Below, in pieces: positions 1 through 5,328 of a stretch of 5,328 nucleotides of DNA. The stretch comes from an uncultured Aliiroseovarius sp. (GTDB taxonomy: Bacteria; Pseudomonadota; Alphaproteobacteria; Rhodobacterales; Rhodobacteraceae), in assembly GCA_938023895.1 (NCBI GenBank), contig CALJDH010000281.1:1-5328 (forward strand). Reading direction: 5' to 3'. Positions within the stretch are counted from its first letter, which is position 1, and the number at the start of each line of letters is the position of its first letter. The notes under the pieces were generated by a model. It was not told the origin of the DNA, did no database searches, and saw only the letters and a list, made by a program, of their open reading frames with translations. Made by a program: the position numbers and the translations under genes.

Positions 1-733
1 CAAGCGAGGCAACAACCTCGGTCGGCTCGATCTCGGTCTCAGCTCCCAACAAGGGGCTGTCTGCCGCGATCTGCTCTGCAATGGCCAGCGCGGCAGCGAC
101 CGGATCCACGTCGGCCGTGGTCTCGGTCACGTATGCCTGAATGGCGGCGGCAGGAAGAGACAGGTCCGTATCGGCGCGGGCAACCTCGGCCACCGAGGCA
201 TCTTCGTCGGTCAGAGACGCAGGCTCGGGCGCCAGAACAAGGCGATCAGCAGGGGCCGAGGCCTCGCCTTCTGCCTGTACGGCGTTCACGGCCAGACCCT
301 GATGGTCCGCCGATTGGCCGCCGGGGTTTTCAGGTTGCACGCGCATCGGACCTTCCAATGCACGCACGACCGGAATGCCGGTCACATCGCGCACGGCCAG
401 CTTGTAGCCCCACATCCCGAGCCCCACGATCAGGGCAAGTGATACGGCGGCACCGGCATAATTCAGAACTCCGCCAGCCCCGCCACCGCGTGGTGCGGTC
501 GGTTCGGCAGGTTGAGCATAGTAACCCTGATCCGCATAAGGCGCATCCTGATAGCCCGCATAATCGGCCTGCATTGGCGCTGGCTGCATCTCGGGGCCGC
601 CATGGGCCGGATGCACATAGGTCGACGCGCCCGCAGATGCAGAACGCATCACAGGTTCAGGGCGATGCCCATAGTCGGGATGATTTTGATACGCCGGATG
701 CGGGGCACCATGCCCCCAATTTGCTTCTGCCAT
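1..733 (-). CDS. SPOR-family membrane-anchored envelope protein, N-terminal part (runs off the left edge)
   Basis: Seen: an open frame of 244 codons from ATG at 733-731 to the window edge with no stop, preceded by GTGAGG four to five bases before the ATG. Residues 1-85 are a cytoplasmic stretch rich in Pro, Gly, His, Tyr and Ala. Residues about 88-110 (from GGVLNYAGAAVSL to LGMWGY) form one hydrophobic membrane segment, followed by KLAVRDVTGIPVVRALEGPM and PENPGGQ at 134-140. After that comes an acidic, Ala/Glu-rich linker. Known: this order, with the 'VPVVRA..GP..V.PE.PGG' block, is typical of alphaproteobacterial SPOR proteins, whose C-terminal SPOR domain binds denuded peptidoglycan at division sites. 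Inference: the SPOR domain itself lies beyond the window, so the family call rests on the N-terminal half. The gene follows argS by 103 bases in the same direction and is probably co-transcribed with it. The start is the only good ATG with a ribosome site. Confidence 0.8.
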   Translation of the reverse strand, partial: MAEANWGHGAPHPAYQNHPDYGHRPEPVMRSASAGASTYVHPAHGGPEMQPAPMQADYAGYQDAPYADQGYYAQPAEPTAPRGGGAGGVLNYAGAAVSLALIVGLGMWGYKLAVRDVTGIPVVRALEGPMRVQPENPGGQSADHQGLAVNAVQAEGEASAPADRLVLAPEPASLTDEDASVAEVARADTDLSLPAAAIQAYVTETTADVDPVAAALAIAEQIAADSPLLGAETEIEPTEVVASL

Positions 734-737
734 CTTG

Positions 738-743
738 CCTCAC
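738..743 (-). promoter_or_regulatory. Ribosome binding site of the SPOR-family gene
   Basis: On the minus strand GTGAGG stands four bases before the ATG at 733. It fixes the start of this gene, which is truncated by the window edge. Confidence 0.55.
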
Positions 744-793
744 ACCCGGTATCTTCAGGGGCTTGGCCTTTATGGCTCTTTCCACACCCTGCA

Positions 794-825
794 CCGGTCA
801 AACTGCTCTACTCGCACTCGACCGG
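794..825. repeat. Inverted repeat in the argS-SPOR gap
   Basis: CCGGTC at 794-799 and GACCGG at 820-825 are perfect inverted arms separated by 20 bases. It lies 12 bases after the argS stop. The loop is long and no T-tract follows in either direction, so it is not a standard intrinsic terminator. The rest of this 103-base gap shows no further structure that I can support. Confidence 0.3.
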
Positions 826-836
826 GGCGCATTTTG

Positions 837-2558
837 TCAGCGCATTTCCTCGGCCGGAGTTACGCCCAAAATACCCAATCCGGACGAAATGACAACGGCG
901 ACTGCGCGCGGTAGGGCAATTTTTGCCGCCGATGAGTCATTATTGCCATCCTGCAGGAAACGCAGCTCCGGCTTGTCATTGCCACGGTTCCACAGCGCGT
1001 GGAATTCCGAGGCCAACTCATACAGATAGAACGCGATCCGGTGCGGTTCGTGGGTGCGTGCGGCGATCTCGACCAGTCGCGGCCATTCGGCCAGTTTCTT
1101 GGCCACGGCCAGCTCGGCCTCGTCCTGCAGGTTCGGCGTGTCAGACAGGGTGATCCCCTGCTCTTCCGCCTTGCGCAGAACCGAGCGCACGCGCGCATGC
1201 GCATACTGCACATAGAACACGGGATTATCCTTGGACTGCTCCAGCACCTTGTCAAAATCGAAGTCCAGCGGCGCGTCGTTCTTGCGGGTCAGCATCACGA
1301 AACGTGTCACGTCCGAGCCCACCTGCTCGACCACGTCGCGCAGGGTGACAAAGTTACCGGCGCGCTTCGACATTTTGAAGGGTTCGCCGTTTTTCCACAG
1401 CTTCACCAGTTGCGTCAGCTTGATGTCCAGCGGCACCTTGCCGTCAGACAGCGCCGACACCGCCGCCTTCATCCGCTTCACATAGCCGCCGTGGTCGGCA
1501 CCGAACACGTCGATCAGCGCGTCAAAGCCACGCTCGACCTTGTCAAAGTGGTACGCAATATCCGGCGCGAAATAGGTCCAGCTGCCGTCCGATTTTTTCA
1601 CCGGGCGGTCGACGTCATCGCCATGCTCGGTCGATTTGAACAGGGTCTGCTCGCGTGGCTCCCAATCCTCGGGCTTCTTGCCCTTGGGCGGCTCAAGCAC
1701 GCCTTCATAGATCAGGCCCTTGTTCTGGAGCGTCTCCAGCGCAGCTTCGATCCGGCCGGTGCCATAAAGCGATTTTTCCGAGAAGAAGACATCCATCTTC
1801 ACACCCAGCTGCGCCAGATCTTCGCGGATCAGGTCCATCATAGCTTCAGTTGCGAACTCACGGATTTCGACCAGCCAATCAGCTTCCGGCTTGCCCACAT
1901 AGGCATCGCCAACCTTGGCCTTAAGCGTCTCGCCCACCGGGACCAGATAGTCGCCGGGATAAGTGCCATCCTCAAATGCAACTTCTTGGCCATGCGCTTC
2001 CAGATAGCGCAGGTAAACCGAACGGGCCAACACATCGACCTGCGCGCCACCATCGTTGATGTAGTACTCGCGGGTCACGTCATAGCCCGCGAAATCCAGC
2101 AGGCTTGCCAGTGCATCGCCAAAGACCGCGCCGCGCGTGTGTCCCACATGCAGCGGCCCCGTCGGGTTGGCCGAGACATATTCCACGTTGGTTTTCTGCC
2201 CAGCGCCCATGGTCGAACGACCGTAATTCGGATCCGCCAGCACGCCTTCCACCAGACCGGTCCAAACGGAGGCCGCCAGACGCAGATTCAGGAACCCGGG
2301 ACCGGCCACTTCGGCCACCACAATGCGCGCATCCTCGGCCAACTTGCTTGCCAGAACCTCGGCAATGTCGCGTGGTTTCATCTTGGCAGGCTTGGCCAGA
2401 ACCATCGCCGCGTTCGTTGCCATATCTCCATGCGCCGCATCGCGCGGGGGTTCGACCGCCACGTTGTCAAAGCTCAACCCCTCGGGCAAAGCGCCTTCGC
2501 TGACCATCTGGGTCAGGGCATCAATCACAAGCGCACGAATATCGGCAAACAGGTTCAT
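837..2558 (-). CDS. argS: Arginyl-tRNA synthetase (class I aminoacyl-tRNA synthetase)
   Basis: A 573-residue cytoplasmic enzyme that charges tRNA-Arg with arginine using ATP; the length is usual for bacterial ArgS. Seen, in order: an ArgRS N-terminal tRNA-contact domain at about 5-90, ending in GPGFLNL (86-92); the class I catalytic domain with the HIGH-type motif in [16 protein letters not shown] (HVGH at 137-140); YYINDGGAQ at 165-173; FGADHGGYV at 352-360; the KMSKR loop at 395-399; and an alpha-helical DALR anticodon-binding domain at about 448-573 that starts near FYVQYAHAR and closes with [13 protein letters not shown]. Known: many ArgRS enzymes need tRNA bound before they activate arginine. 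The ATG at 2558 is preceded by AAAAGGAC at good spacing, and the N-terminus [10 protein letters not shown] matches the family, so this start is chosen. No key residue is missing. The gene lies 145 bases downstream of dgt and appears to have its own promoter. Confidence 0.98.
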   Translation of the reverse strand: MNLFADIRALVIDALTQMVSEGALPEGLSFDNVAVEPPRDAAHGDMATNAAMVLAKPAKMKPRDIAEVLASKLAEDARIVVAEVAGPGFLNLRLAASVWTGLVEGVLADPNYGRSTMGAGQKTNVEYVSANPTGPLHVGHTRGAVFGDALASLLDFAGYDVTREYYINDGGAQVDVLARSVYLRYLEAHGQEVAFEDGTYPGDYLVPVGETLKAKVGDAYVGKPEADWLVEIREFATEAMMDLIREDLAQLGVKMDVFFSEKSLYGTGRIEAALETLQNKGLIYEGVLEPPKGKKPEDWEPREQTLFKSTEHGDDVDRPVKKSDGSWTYFAPDIAYHFDKVERGFDALIDVFGADHGGYVKRMKAAVSALSDGKVPLDIKLTQLVKLWKNGEPFKMSKRAGNFVTLRDVVEQVGSDVTRFVMLTRKNDAPLDFDFDKVLEQSKDNPVFYVQYAHARVRSVLRKAEEQGITLSDTPNLQDEAELAVAKKLAEWPRLVEIAARTHEPHRIAFYLYELASEFHALWNRGNDKPELRFLQDGNNDSSAAKIALPRAVAVVISSGLGILGVTPAEEMR

Positions 2559-2585
2559 CGGTTTGGTCCTTTTCTCTCAGGCGCA

Positions 2586-2613
2586 CTCCTAGCACCCCCG
2601 CACCAAAGGTCAA
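2586..2613 (-). promoter_or_regulatory. Likely argS promoter
   Basis: On the minus strand TTGACC (2613-2608; five of six matches to TTGACA) is followed after 16 bases by TAGGAG (2591-2586; three of six matches to TATAAT). The predicted transcription start would be near 2580, about 20 bases before the ATG and just ahead of the ribosome site AAAAGGAC. A strong TTGAC box with a weak TAG-type -10 is common in GC-rich alphaproteobacteria. The call is by eye only. Confidence 0.5.
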
Positions 2614-2643
2614 GCGATGCGGGCGTCGAACCTGCCCCCATCG

Positions 2644-2669
2644 CATTTTCTTGGCATAAATATCCTAGG
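2644..2669 (-). other. AT-rich intergenic element between dgt and argS
   Basis: On the minus strand the stretch reads CCTAGGATATTTATGCCAAG followed by AAAATG. It is clearly more AT-rich than its surroundings and includes a CCTAGG palindrome (2664-2669). It resembles a sequence of the form GGAGTATTTTTGGCCAAGAA that I recall seeing between genes in many Rhodobacteraceae genomes. That likeness is from memory and not tested, and no function is assigned. It does not match the argS promoter, which lies closer to the gene. Confidence 0.4.
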
Positions 2670-2674
2670 GTGAA

Positions 2675-2689
2675 TTGGCCAACGGCCAA
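2675..2689 (-). repeat. Short perfect hairpin after dgt
   Basis: TTGGCC at 2675-2680 and GGCCAA at 2684-2689 pair perfectly around a 3-base loop, 14 bases downstream of the dgt stop. On the minus strand it is followed by TTCACCCTAGG rather than a T-run, so it is at best a weak or factor-assisted terminator, or a 3'-end stabilising stem for the dgt message. Confidence 0.4.
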
Positions 2690-2703
2690 GAGGAGCAAAG
2701 CCC

Positions 2704-3846
2704 CTACCTGCCAAGCCCCAAGCGTGCATGTTCCTGTAGCGCGAAACGGTCCGTCATCCCGGCGATGTAATCTGACACCAAGCGTGCCAAGGCGGTCTTA
2801 CCTTCTGCGGCTTCAATCTCGCGGCACCAGTCGTCGGGAAGCTCCATCGGATGGGCCATGAAATGGCCAAACAGATCGCCCACCACCGCAGTCACGCGTG
2901 TACGCATTTCCACCACGGATGGCGCACGATACATGCGGGTGAACAGGAACTTGCGGATCACCTTCAGATCGCTCCACAACGCGGGCGAGAAACGGATCAC
3001 CGCGTGGTTCATCGCGCGGATGTCTTCGACAGATTGCGGATCAGCTGCTGTCAACAAGCCTTGCGAGGTGCTCAGCACATCCTCGACCATCACACCAAAG
3101 ACGCGGCGCAAAGCCTCGTGCCGGCGACGACCTGCGTCCAACCCGGGATAGAGCCCGTCCACCTCGGCAATCGCGCCACCCACGATGGGCAGTTCGGCGA
3201 TCTCCTCCATGGTGAAAAGGCCCGCGCGTAGACCGTCATGTAGGTCGTGGTTGTTATAGGCGATGTCGTCGGCCAACGCTGCCACCTGCGCCTCGGCCCC
3301 TGCATGGGTGGCCAGTTCCAGATCATGCGCGGTGTTATATTCGGCCAGCGCATAGGGCAGATCGCCCGTCACCGGGCCATTATGCTTGGCAATCCCCTCT
3401 AAGGTTTCCCAAGTCAGGTTCAGACCGTCCCATTCGGCATAGTGCCGTTCCAAGGACGTCACGATTTTTAAGGCCTGTGCGTTGTGGTCGAACCCGCCAT
3501 AGGGGGCCATCAGTTCGTCCAGCTTGTCCTCACCCGTATGGCCGAAAGGCGTGTGGCCCAGATCATGCGCCAGCGCCACGGCCTCGGTTAGGTGCGAGTT
3601 CAGCCCAAGCGCGCCCGCGATTGTCCGCGCCACCTGTGCCACTTCTATGGAATGGGTCAGGCGGGTGCGGAAATAGTCACCTTCGTGTTCCACGAACACC
3701 TGCGTCTTGTGCTTCAGCCTGCGAAAGCCCGAGGAATGGATGATACGGTCGCGATCCCGTTGATACGGCTCGCGAAATTCGCTTTCCCCTTCCGGGTACA
3801 GTCGCCCCCGGCTGCCACCGGGATGGGTTGCAAAGCTGGCAAGCAT
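2704..3846 (-). CDS. dgt: Deoxyguanosinetriphosphate triphosphohydrolase-like protein (HD-domain dNTPase)
   Basis: A 380-residue cytoplasmic HD-superfamily enzyme. Known: Dgt-family proteins cleave dNTPs to the deoxynucleoside and inorganic triphosphate, which affects dNTP pools; the members related to this shorter form can differ in substrate and may be regulated by dNTPs. Seen: an N-terminal block YQRDRDRIIHSSGFRRLKHK (28-47); the first metal-ligand histidine in RLTHSIEVAQ (H65); the HD pair in AHDLGHTPFGH (H94, D95, with H98 and H103); FDHNAQALKIV (119-129); and the last aspartate in LADDIAYNNHD (D193/D194). All four parts of the H...HD...D metal site are present. The ATG at 3846 is preceded by GGAAAGGGG five bases upstream, and the N-terminal sequence suits the family. 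It is divergent from erpA across 132 bases and 145 bases upstream of argS. The true substrate cannot be told from sequence, so 'dGTPase' is a family name only. Confidence 0.95.
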   Translation of the reverse strand: MLASFATHPGGSRGRLYPEGESEFREPYQRDRDRIIHSSGFRRLKHKTQVFVEHEGDYFRTRLTHSIEVAQVARTIAGALGLNSHLTEAVALAHDLGHTPFGHTGEDKLDELMAPYGGFDHNAQALKIVTSLERHYAEWDGLNLTWETLEGIAKHNGPVTGDLPYALAEYNTAHDLELATHAGAEAQVAALADDIAYNNHDLHDGLRAGLFTMEEIAELPIVGGAIAEVDGLYPGLDAGRRRHEALRRVFGVMVEDVLSTSQGLLTAADPQSVEDIRAMNHAVIRFSPALWSDLKVIRKFLFTRMYRAPSVVEMRTRVTAVVGDLFGHFMAHPMELPDDWCREIEAAEGKTALARLVSDYIAGMTDRFALQEHARLGLGR

Positions 3847-3917
3847 GGCTGCCCCTTTCCGCCTGTATTCTCTGGCGTGCTTGGATGTCCCGTCCGCGCG
3901 CGCCTGTTCGGGGCGTC

Positions 3918-3946
3918 TTGTCGCGCCCGTCAGGCCAACCTATATT
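3918..3946 (+). promoter_or_regulatory. Sigma70-like promoter for erpA
   Basis: TTGTCG at 3918-3923 (four of six matches to TTGACA) and TATATT at 3941-3946 (five of six to TATAAT) are separated by exactly 17 bases. The -10 stands out as an AT island in a GC-rich gap. Transcription would start near 3953 and give a leader of about 26 bases before the erpA ATG. The -35 sits inside a small inverted repeat, GGGCG (3911-3915) and CGCCC (3924-3928). Confidence 0.65.
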
Positions 3947-3978
3947 GCGTTTTGCGTGAACATGAAACGGATTTCCCG

Positions 3979-4308
3979 ATGGACCTGAACCTGCCCCCCA
4001 AAGTCACTGACCGAGCTTTCGCCCGCTTGTCCGAAATCGGCGCAAGCGCGCAGGGTAAAGCACTGCGTGTGGCTGTTGAAGGCGGCGGCTGTTCGGGCTT
4101 TCAATACGAGATTTCGCTGGATGATCCGGCCGAGGGCGACTTGGTTCTTTCGGGGGGCGGCGAACAGGTGGTGGTGGACGAGGTATCCCTGCCCTTCCTT
4201 GCCGATGCCGTGATCGACTTCACCGAGGAACTGATCGGCGCGCGCTTCGTGATCGACAACCCGAATGCCACGGCCTCTTGCGGCTGCGGCACCTCGTTCT
4301 CGATCTAA
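3979..4308 (+). CDS. erpA: A-type iron-sulfur cluster carrier/insertion protein (HesB/IscA/ErpA family)
   Basis: A 109-residue cytoplasmic protein that carries an Fe-S cluster and delivers it to apo-proteins. Seen: one full-length A-type domain with the three conserved cysteines, C38 in VEGGGCSGFQYE and C101/C103 in the C-terminal SCGCGTSFSI, plus VVVDEVSLPFL (64-74) and the family block DFTEELIGARFVIDNPNA (80-97). The length matches the family. The start at ATG 3979 gives MDLNLPPKVTDRAF, the usual N-terminus; the frame stays open far upstream to 3592, but that part is antisense to dgt and unlike the family. The ribosome site is weak (ACGGA seven bases before the ATG). It diverges from dgt and ends 3 bases before the stop of the opposing globin-like gene. 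ErpA is preferred over IscA or SufA because rhodobacterial homologues next to dgt usually carry that name; the motifs alone do not separate these paralogues. Confidence 0.93.
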   Translation: MDLNLPPKVTDRAFARLSEIGASAQGKALRVAVEGGGCSGFQYEISLDDPAEGDLVLSGGGEQVVVDEVSLPFLADAVIDFTEELIGARFVIDNPNATASCGCGTSFSI

Positions 4309-4311
4309 GCG

Positions 4312-4728
4312 TCACGCAGCCATCAGCTCTGCGCCAAGCGCCATCGCGTCCAACGCCTCTTCCTTGGCAATCCGCCAAGAGTAAGCGAAATCCGCTTGCC
4401 ACGAATTGCTCAGCTGTCGCTTCAGCGTCCCTATAAGTGTGTTGGCCAGCAGCTCGGCATGATCTGCGCCCAGCCCCCGCATCGCCATGCGGAACCCAAT
4501 CAAGCGCAACCCGGCGGTCATCGTCACCTCGTTCCCAGCAAAACACATCATCAGTCGATAAAGTACCCGCACCTGTTCGGCGTGATCATCAATGCCTGCG
4601 GGAAACACCAACCGCAGCTCGGGGGCTCGCTGAAACAGAAGCGGGAAAAACGCCTGGGCGAACGTGTCTTCCTGCCCGACCAGAAGGTCCAGACTATGCA
4701 GGCATTGCGCGCGGGTCAGATGGTCCAT
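4312..4728 (-). CDS. Small globin-like protein lacking the proximal histidine (divergent, function unknown)
   Basis: A 138-residue soluble protein with no signal peptide or membrane segment. Seen: aligned by eye to the globin domain of bacterial flavohaemoglobin, AFFPLLFQRAPELRLVFP (26-43) matches the B helix and CD corner with CD1 Phe at F42; EQVRVL (51-56) matches the E helix with Gln52 near E7; GFRMAMRGLGADHAELLANT (78-97) matches the F helix and the start of G; and FAYSWRIAKEEALDAM (114-129) matches the H helix with its Trp (W118). The F8 position, normally the His of an 'RH..(Y)GV' motif, is Met81 in RMAMRGLG, and the B10 position is Phe28. Inference: either a haem-free globin fold, as known for some stress-signalling globin domains, or one with unusual Met ligation. 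Start: AAGGAAGGA ends eight bases before the ATG. It is convergent with erpA and divergent from the flavoprotein gene. The globin call rests on pattern alignment only. Confidence 0.65.
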   Translation of the reverse strand: MDHLTRAQCLHSLDLLVGQEDTFAQAFFPLLFQRAPELRLVFPAGIDDHAEQVRVLYRLMMCFAGNEVTMTAGLRLIGFRMAMRGLGADHAELLANTLIGTLKRQLSNSWQADFAYSWRIAKEEALDAMALGAELMAA

Positions 4729-4736
4729 GGCAGTGA

Positions 4737-4745
4737 TCCTTCCTT
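4737..4745 (-). promoter_or_regulatory. Strong ribosome binding site of the globin-like gene
   Basis: On the minus strand AAGGAAGGA ends eight bases before the ATG at 4728. It is the best Shine-Dalgarno sequence in the window and supports both the reality and the start of this otherwise unfamiliar gene. Confidence 0.7.
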
Positions 4746-4774
4746 TGAAGCGTCAGATTTGCCTCAAACTTGAT

Positions 4775-4869
4775 GGATCAGAGTTAACATTTCCTGACTT
4801 TCGCCGCAGAAAACCACGCGACCGCGCATTTTTCTTCCCCCCATCCCGCGAACAGGCTACGACGCGCGC
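4775..4869 (+). promoter_or_regulatory. Divergent control region ahead of the flavoprotein gene
   Basis: The 141-base gap 4729-4869 must hold promoters for both flanking genes. Seen: TTAACA at 4784-4789 (five of six matches to a -35 box) with a poor -10 (CAGAAA, 4807-4812) 17 bases on. The small palindrome TGATGGATCA (4771-4780) overlaps the start of the region. The flavoprotein ATG has no clear ribosome site (the nearest AGG is 13 bases upstream at 4854-4856), so a weakly led or leaderless message is possible. No promoter is convincing enough to place firmly. Confidence 0.3.
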
Positions 4870-5328
4870 ATGAAAGCGGAATGGCATACGATCATTATTG
4901 GTGCGGGCGCAGCGGGGCTGTTTGCCGCCCCTTATTCGGCCAAGACCGGTGCCACACTGGTCATCGACCACGCCAAGAAACCCGGCGAGAAGATCCGGAT
5001 TTCCGGCGGAGGGCGCTGCAATTTCACCAACATGTATGCCGAGCCGAAGAACTTCGTGGGCCAAAACCCGCATTTCCACAAATCCGCCCTCGCGCGGTTC
5101 AGCCAGTGGGATTTTGTCGAGCTGGTCGATCAGGCGGGGATTGCGTGGCACGAGAAGACGCTGGGGCAGCTGTTTTGCGACGGGAAATCCACGCAAATTG
5201 TCGAGATGCTGACTTCCCGTTTGGCACAGGCCGGCGTCGAGCTTGAGTTGAACACTTCTGTCAGCGCGATCTCGCAAAGCGACAACGGCTTCCAGCTTGA
5301 GACGTCGAAGGGCAGGCTCACCTGCCAG
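4870..5328 (+). CDS. NAD(P)/FAD-dependent oxidoreductase, HI0933/BaiN family, N-terminal part (runs off the right edge)
   Basis: 153 codons are visible with no stop before the edge; family members are usually about 390-420 residues, so roughly the first third is here. Seen: an N-terminal Rossmann FAD-binding beta-alpha-beta unit, HTIIIGAGAAGLFAA (6-20, GxGxxG at 11-16), with the second strand ATLVIDHAKKPG (28-39); then the family signature GEKIRISGGGRCNFTN (39-54); and KTLGQLFCDGKSTQIVEML (96-114), a conserved segment of the same family. Known: this flavoprotein family is widespread and mostly uncharacterised; the bile-acid enzyme BaiN belongs to it, but most members have no proven substrate. 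No substrate is inferred here. ATG 4870 is chosen because it places the Rossmann motif at the usual distance from the N-terminus; it lacks a strong ribosome site. The gene is divergent from the globin-like gene. Confidence 0.93.
   Translation, partial: MKAEWHTIIIGAGAAGLFAAPYSAKTGATLVIDHAKKPGEKIRISGGGRCNFTNMYAEPKNFVGQNPHFHKSALARFSQWDFVELVDQAGIAWHEKTLGQLFCDGKSTQIVEMLTSRLAQAGVELELNTSVSAISQSDNGFQLETSKGRLTCQ

Noticed and set aside
775..801. TTGACC (minus strand, 801-796) as a promoter for the SPOR gene
   Set aside because: No acceptable -10 lies 16 to 18 bases downstream; the nearest AT-rich word (CATAAA) is too far away.
133..1029. Plus-strand open frame of 298 codons over the SPOR gene and the argS 3' end
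   Set aside because: The product is Arg/Pro-rich shadow sequence, and the frame crosses two minus-strand genes that have real family motifs.
999..2861. Long plus-strand open frame (620 codons) antisense to argS
   Set aside because: It is the complement of a clear argS gene in a GC-rich genome. Its product is rich in Arg, His and Gln, has no recognisable domain, and no ribosome site supports it.
3592..3978. N-terminal extension of erpA in the same frame
   Set aside because: The extension is antisense to dgt, contains the promoter region, and gives a protein unlike any A-type carrier; the ATG at 3979 gives the family N-terminus.
4396..4773. Plus-strand open frame opposite the globin-like gene
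   Set aside because: The Gln/His/Pro-rich composition looks like a reverse-strand shadow. The minus-strand frame has a strong ribosome site and a globin-like pattern.
4734..4780. TGATCC on both strands as -35 boxes of an RpoE-type sigma factor
   Set aside because: Neither copy has a TAAGA-like -10 at about 18 bases; the 6-bp inverted pair may be chance.
4770..4781. Possible FNR-type site (TTGATGGATCA)
   Set aside because: The half-sites are separated by 2 bases instead of the 4 needed, and the right arm ends in G rather than A.

Overview
The window looks like a chromosomal housekeeping segment from an alphaproteobacterium, most likely a Rhodobacteraceae (Roseobacter-group) species. The support is a GC-rich, GCC/CTG-heavy codon use, a proline/glycine/tyrosine-rich SPOR-type envelope protein of the kind usual in that order, and the gene set SPOR protein - argS - dgt facing erpA. 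The genus cannot be decided from the sequence. There is no sign of a mobile element, CRISPR array, RNA gene or prophage.

Layout. From 1 to 3846 three genes lie on the minus strand and read right to left: dgt (dNTP triphosphohydrolase), argS (arginyl-tRNA synthetase) and the N-terminal 244 codons of a membrane-anchored SPOR-family protein that leaves the window at its left edge. From 3979 to 4308 a plus-strand A-type Fe-S carrier gene (erpA-like) diverges from dgt. At 4312 to 4728 a minus-strand gene meets erpA tail to tail with only 3 bases between the stop codons. It encodes a small protein that I read as a divergent single-domain globin lacking the proximal histidine. From 4870 to the right edge runs the N-terminal third or so of a HI0933/BaiN-type FAD-dependent oxidoreductase. 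Every gap is shorter than 150 bases.

How the genes relate. The products serve translation (ArgS), nucleotide pool control (Dgt), Fe-S cluster delivery (ErpA) and the cell envelope (SPOR protein). They do not form one pathway; the arrangement looks like conserved alphaproteobacterial gene order. The dgt/erpA gap holds a good sigma70-like promoter for erpA. The dgt/argS gap holds a likely argS promoter, a short hairpin just after dgt, and an AT-rich element that resembles an intergenic sequence I remember from Rhodobacteraceae genomes.

The item most worth a second look is the globin-like protein. It keeps the globin helix pattern, the CD-corner phenylalanine and the H-helix tryptophan, but has methionine where the haem-binding histidine should be.
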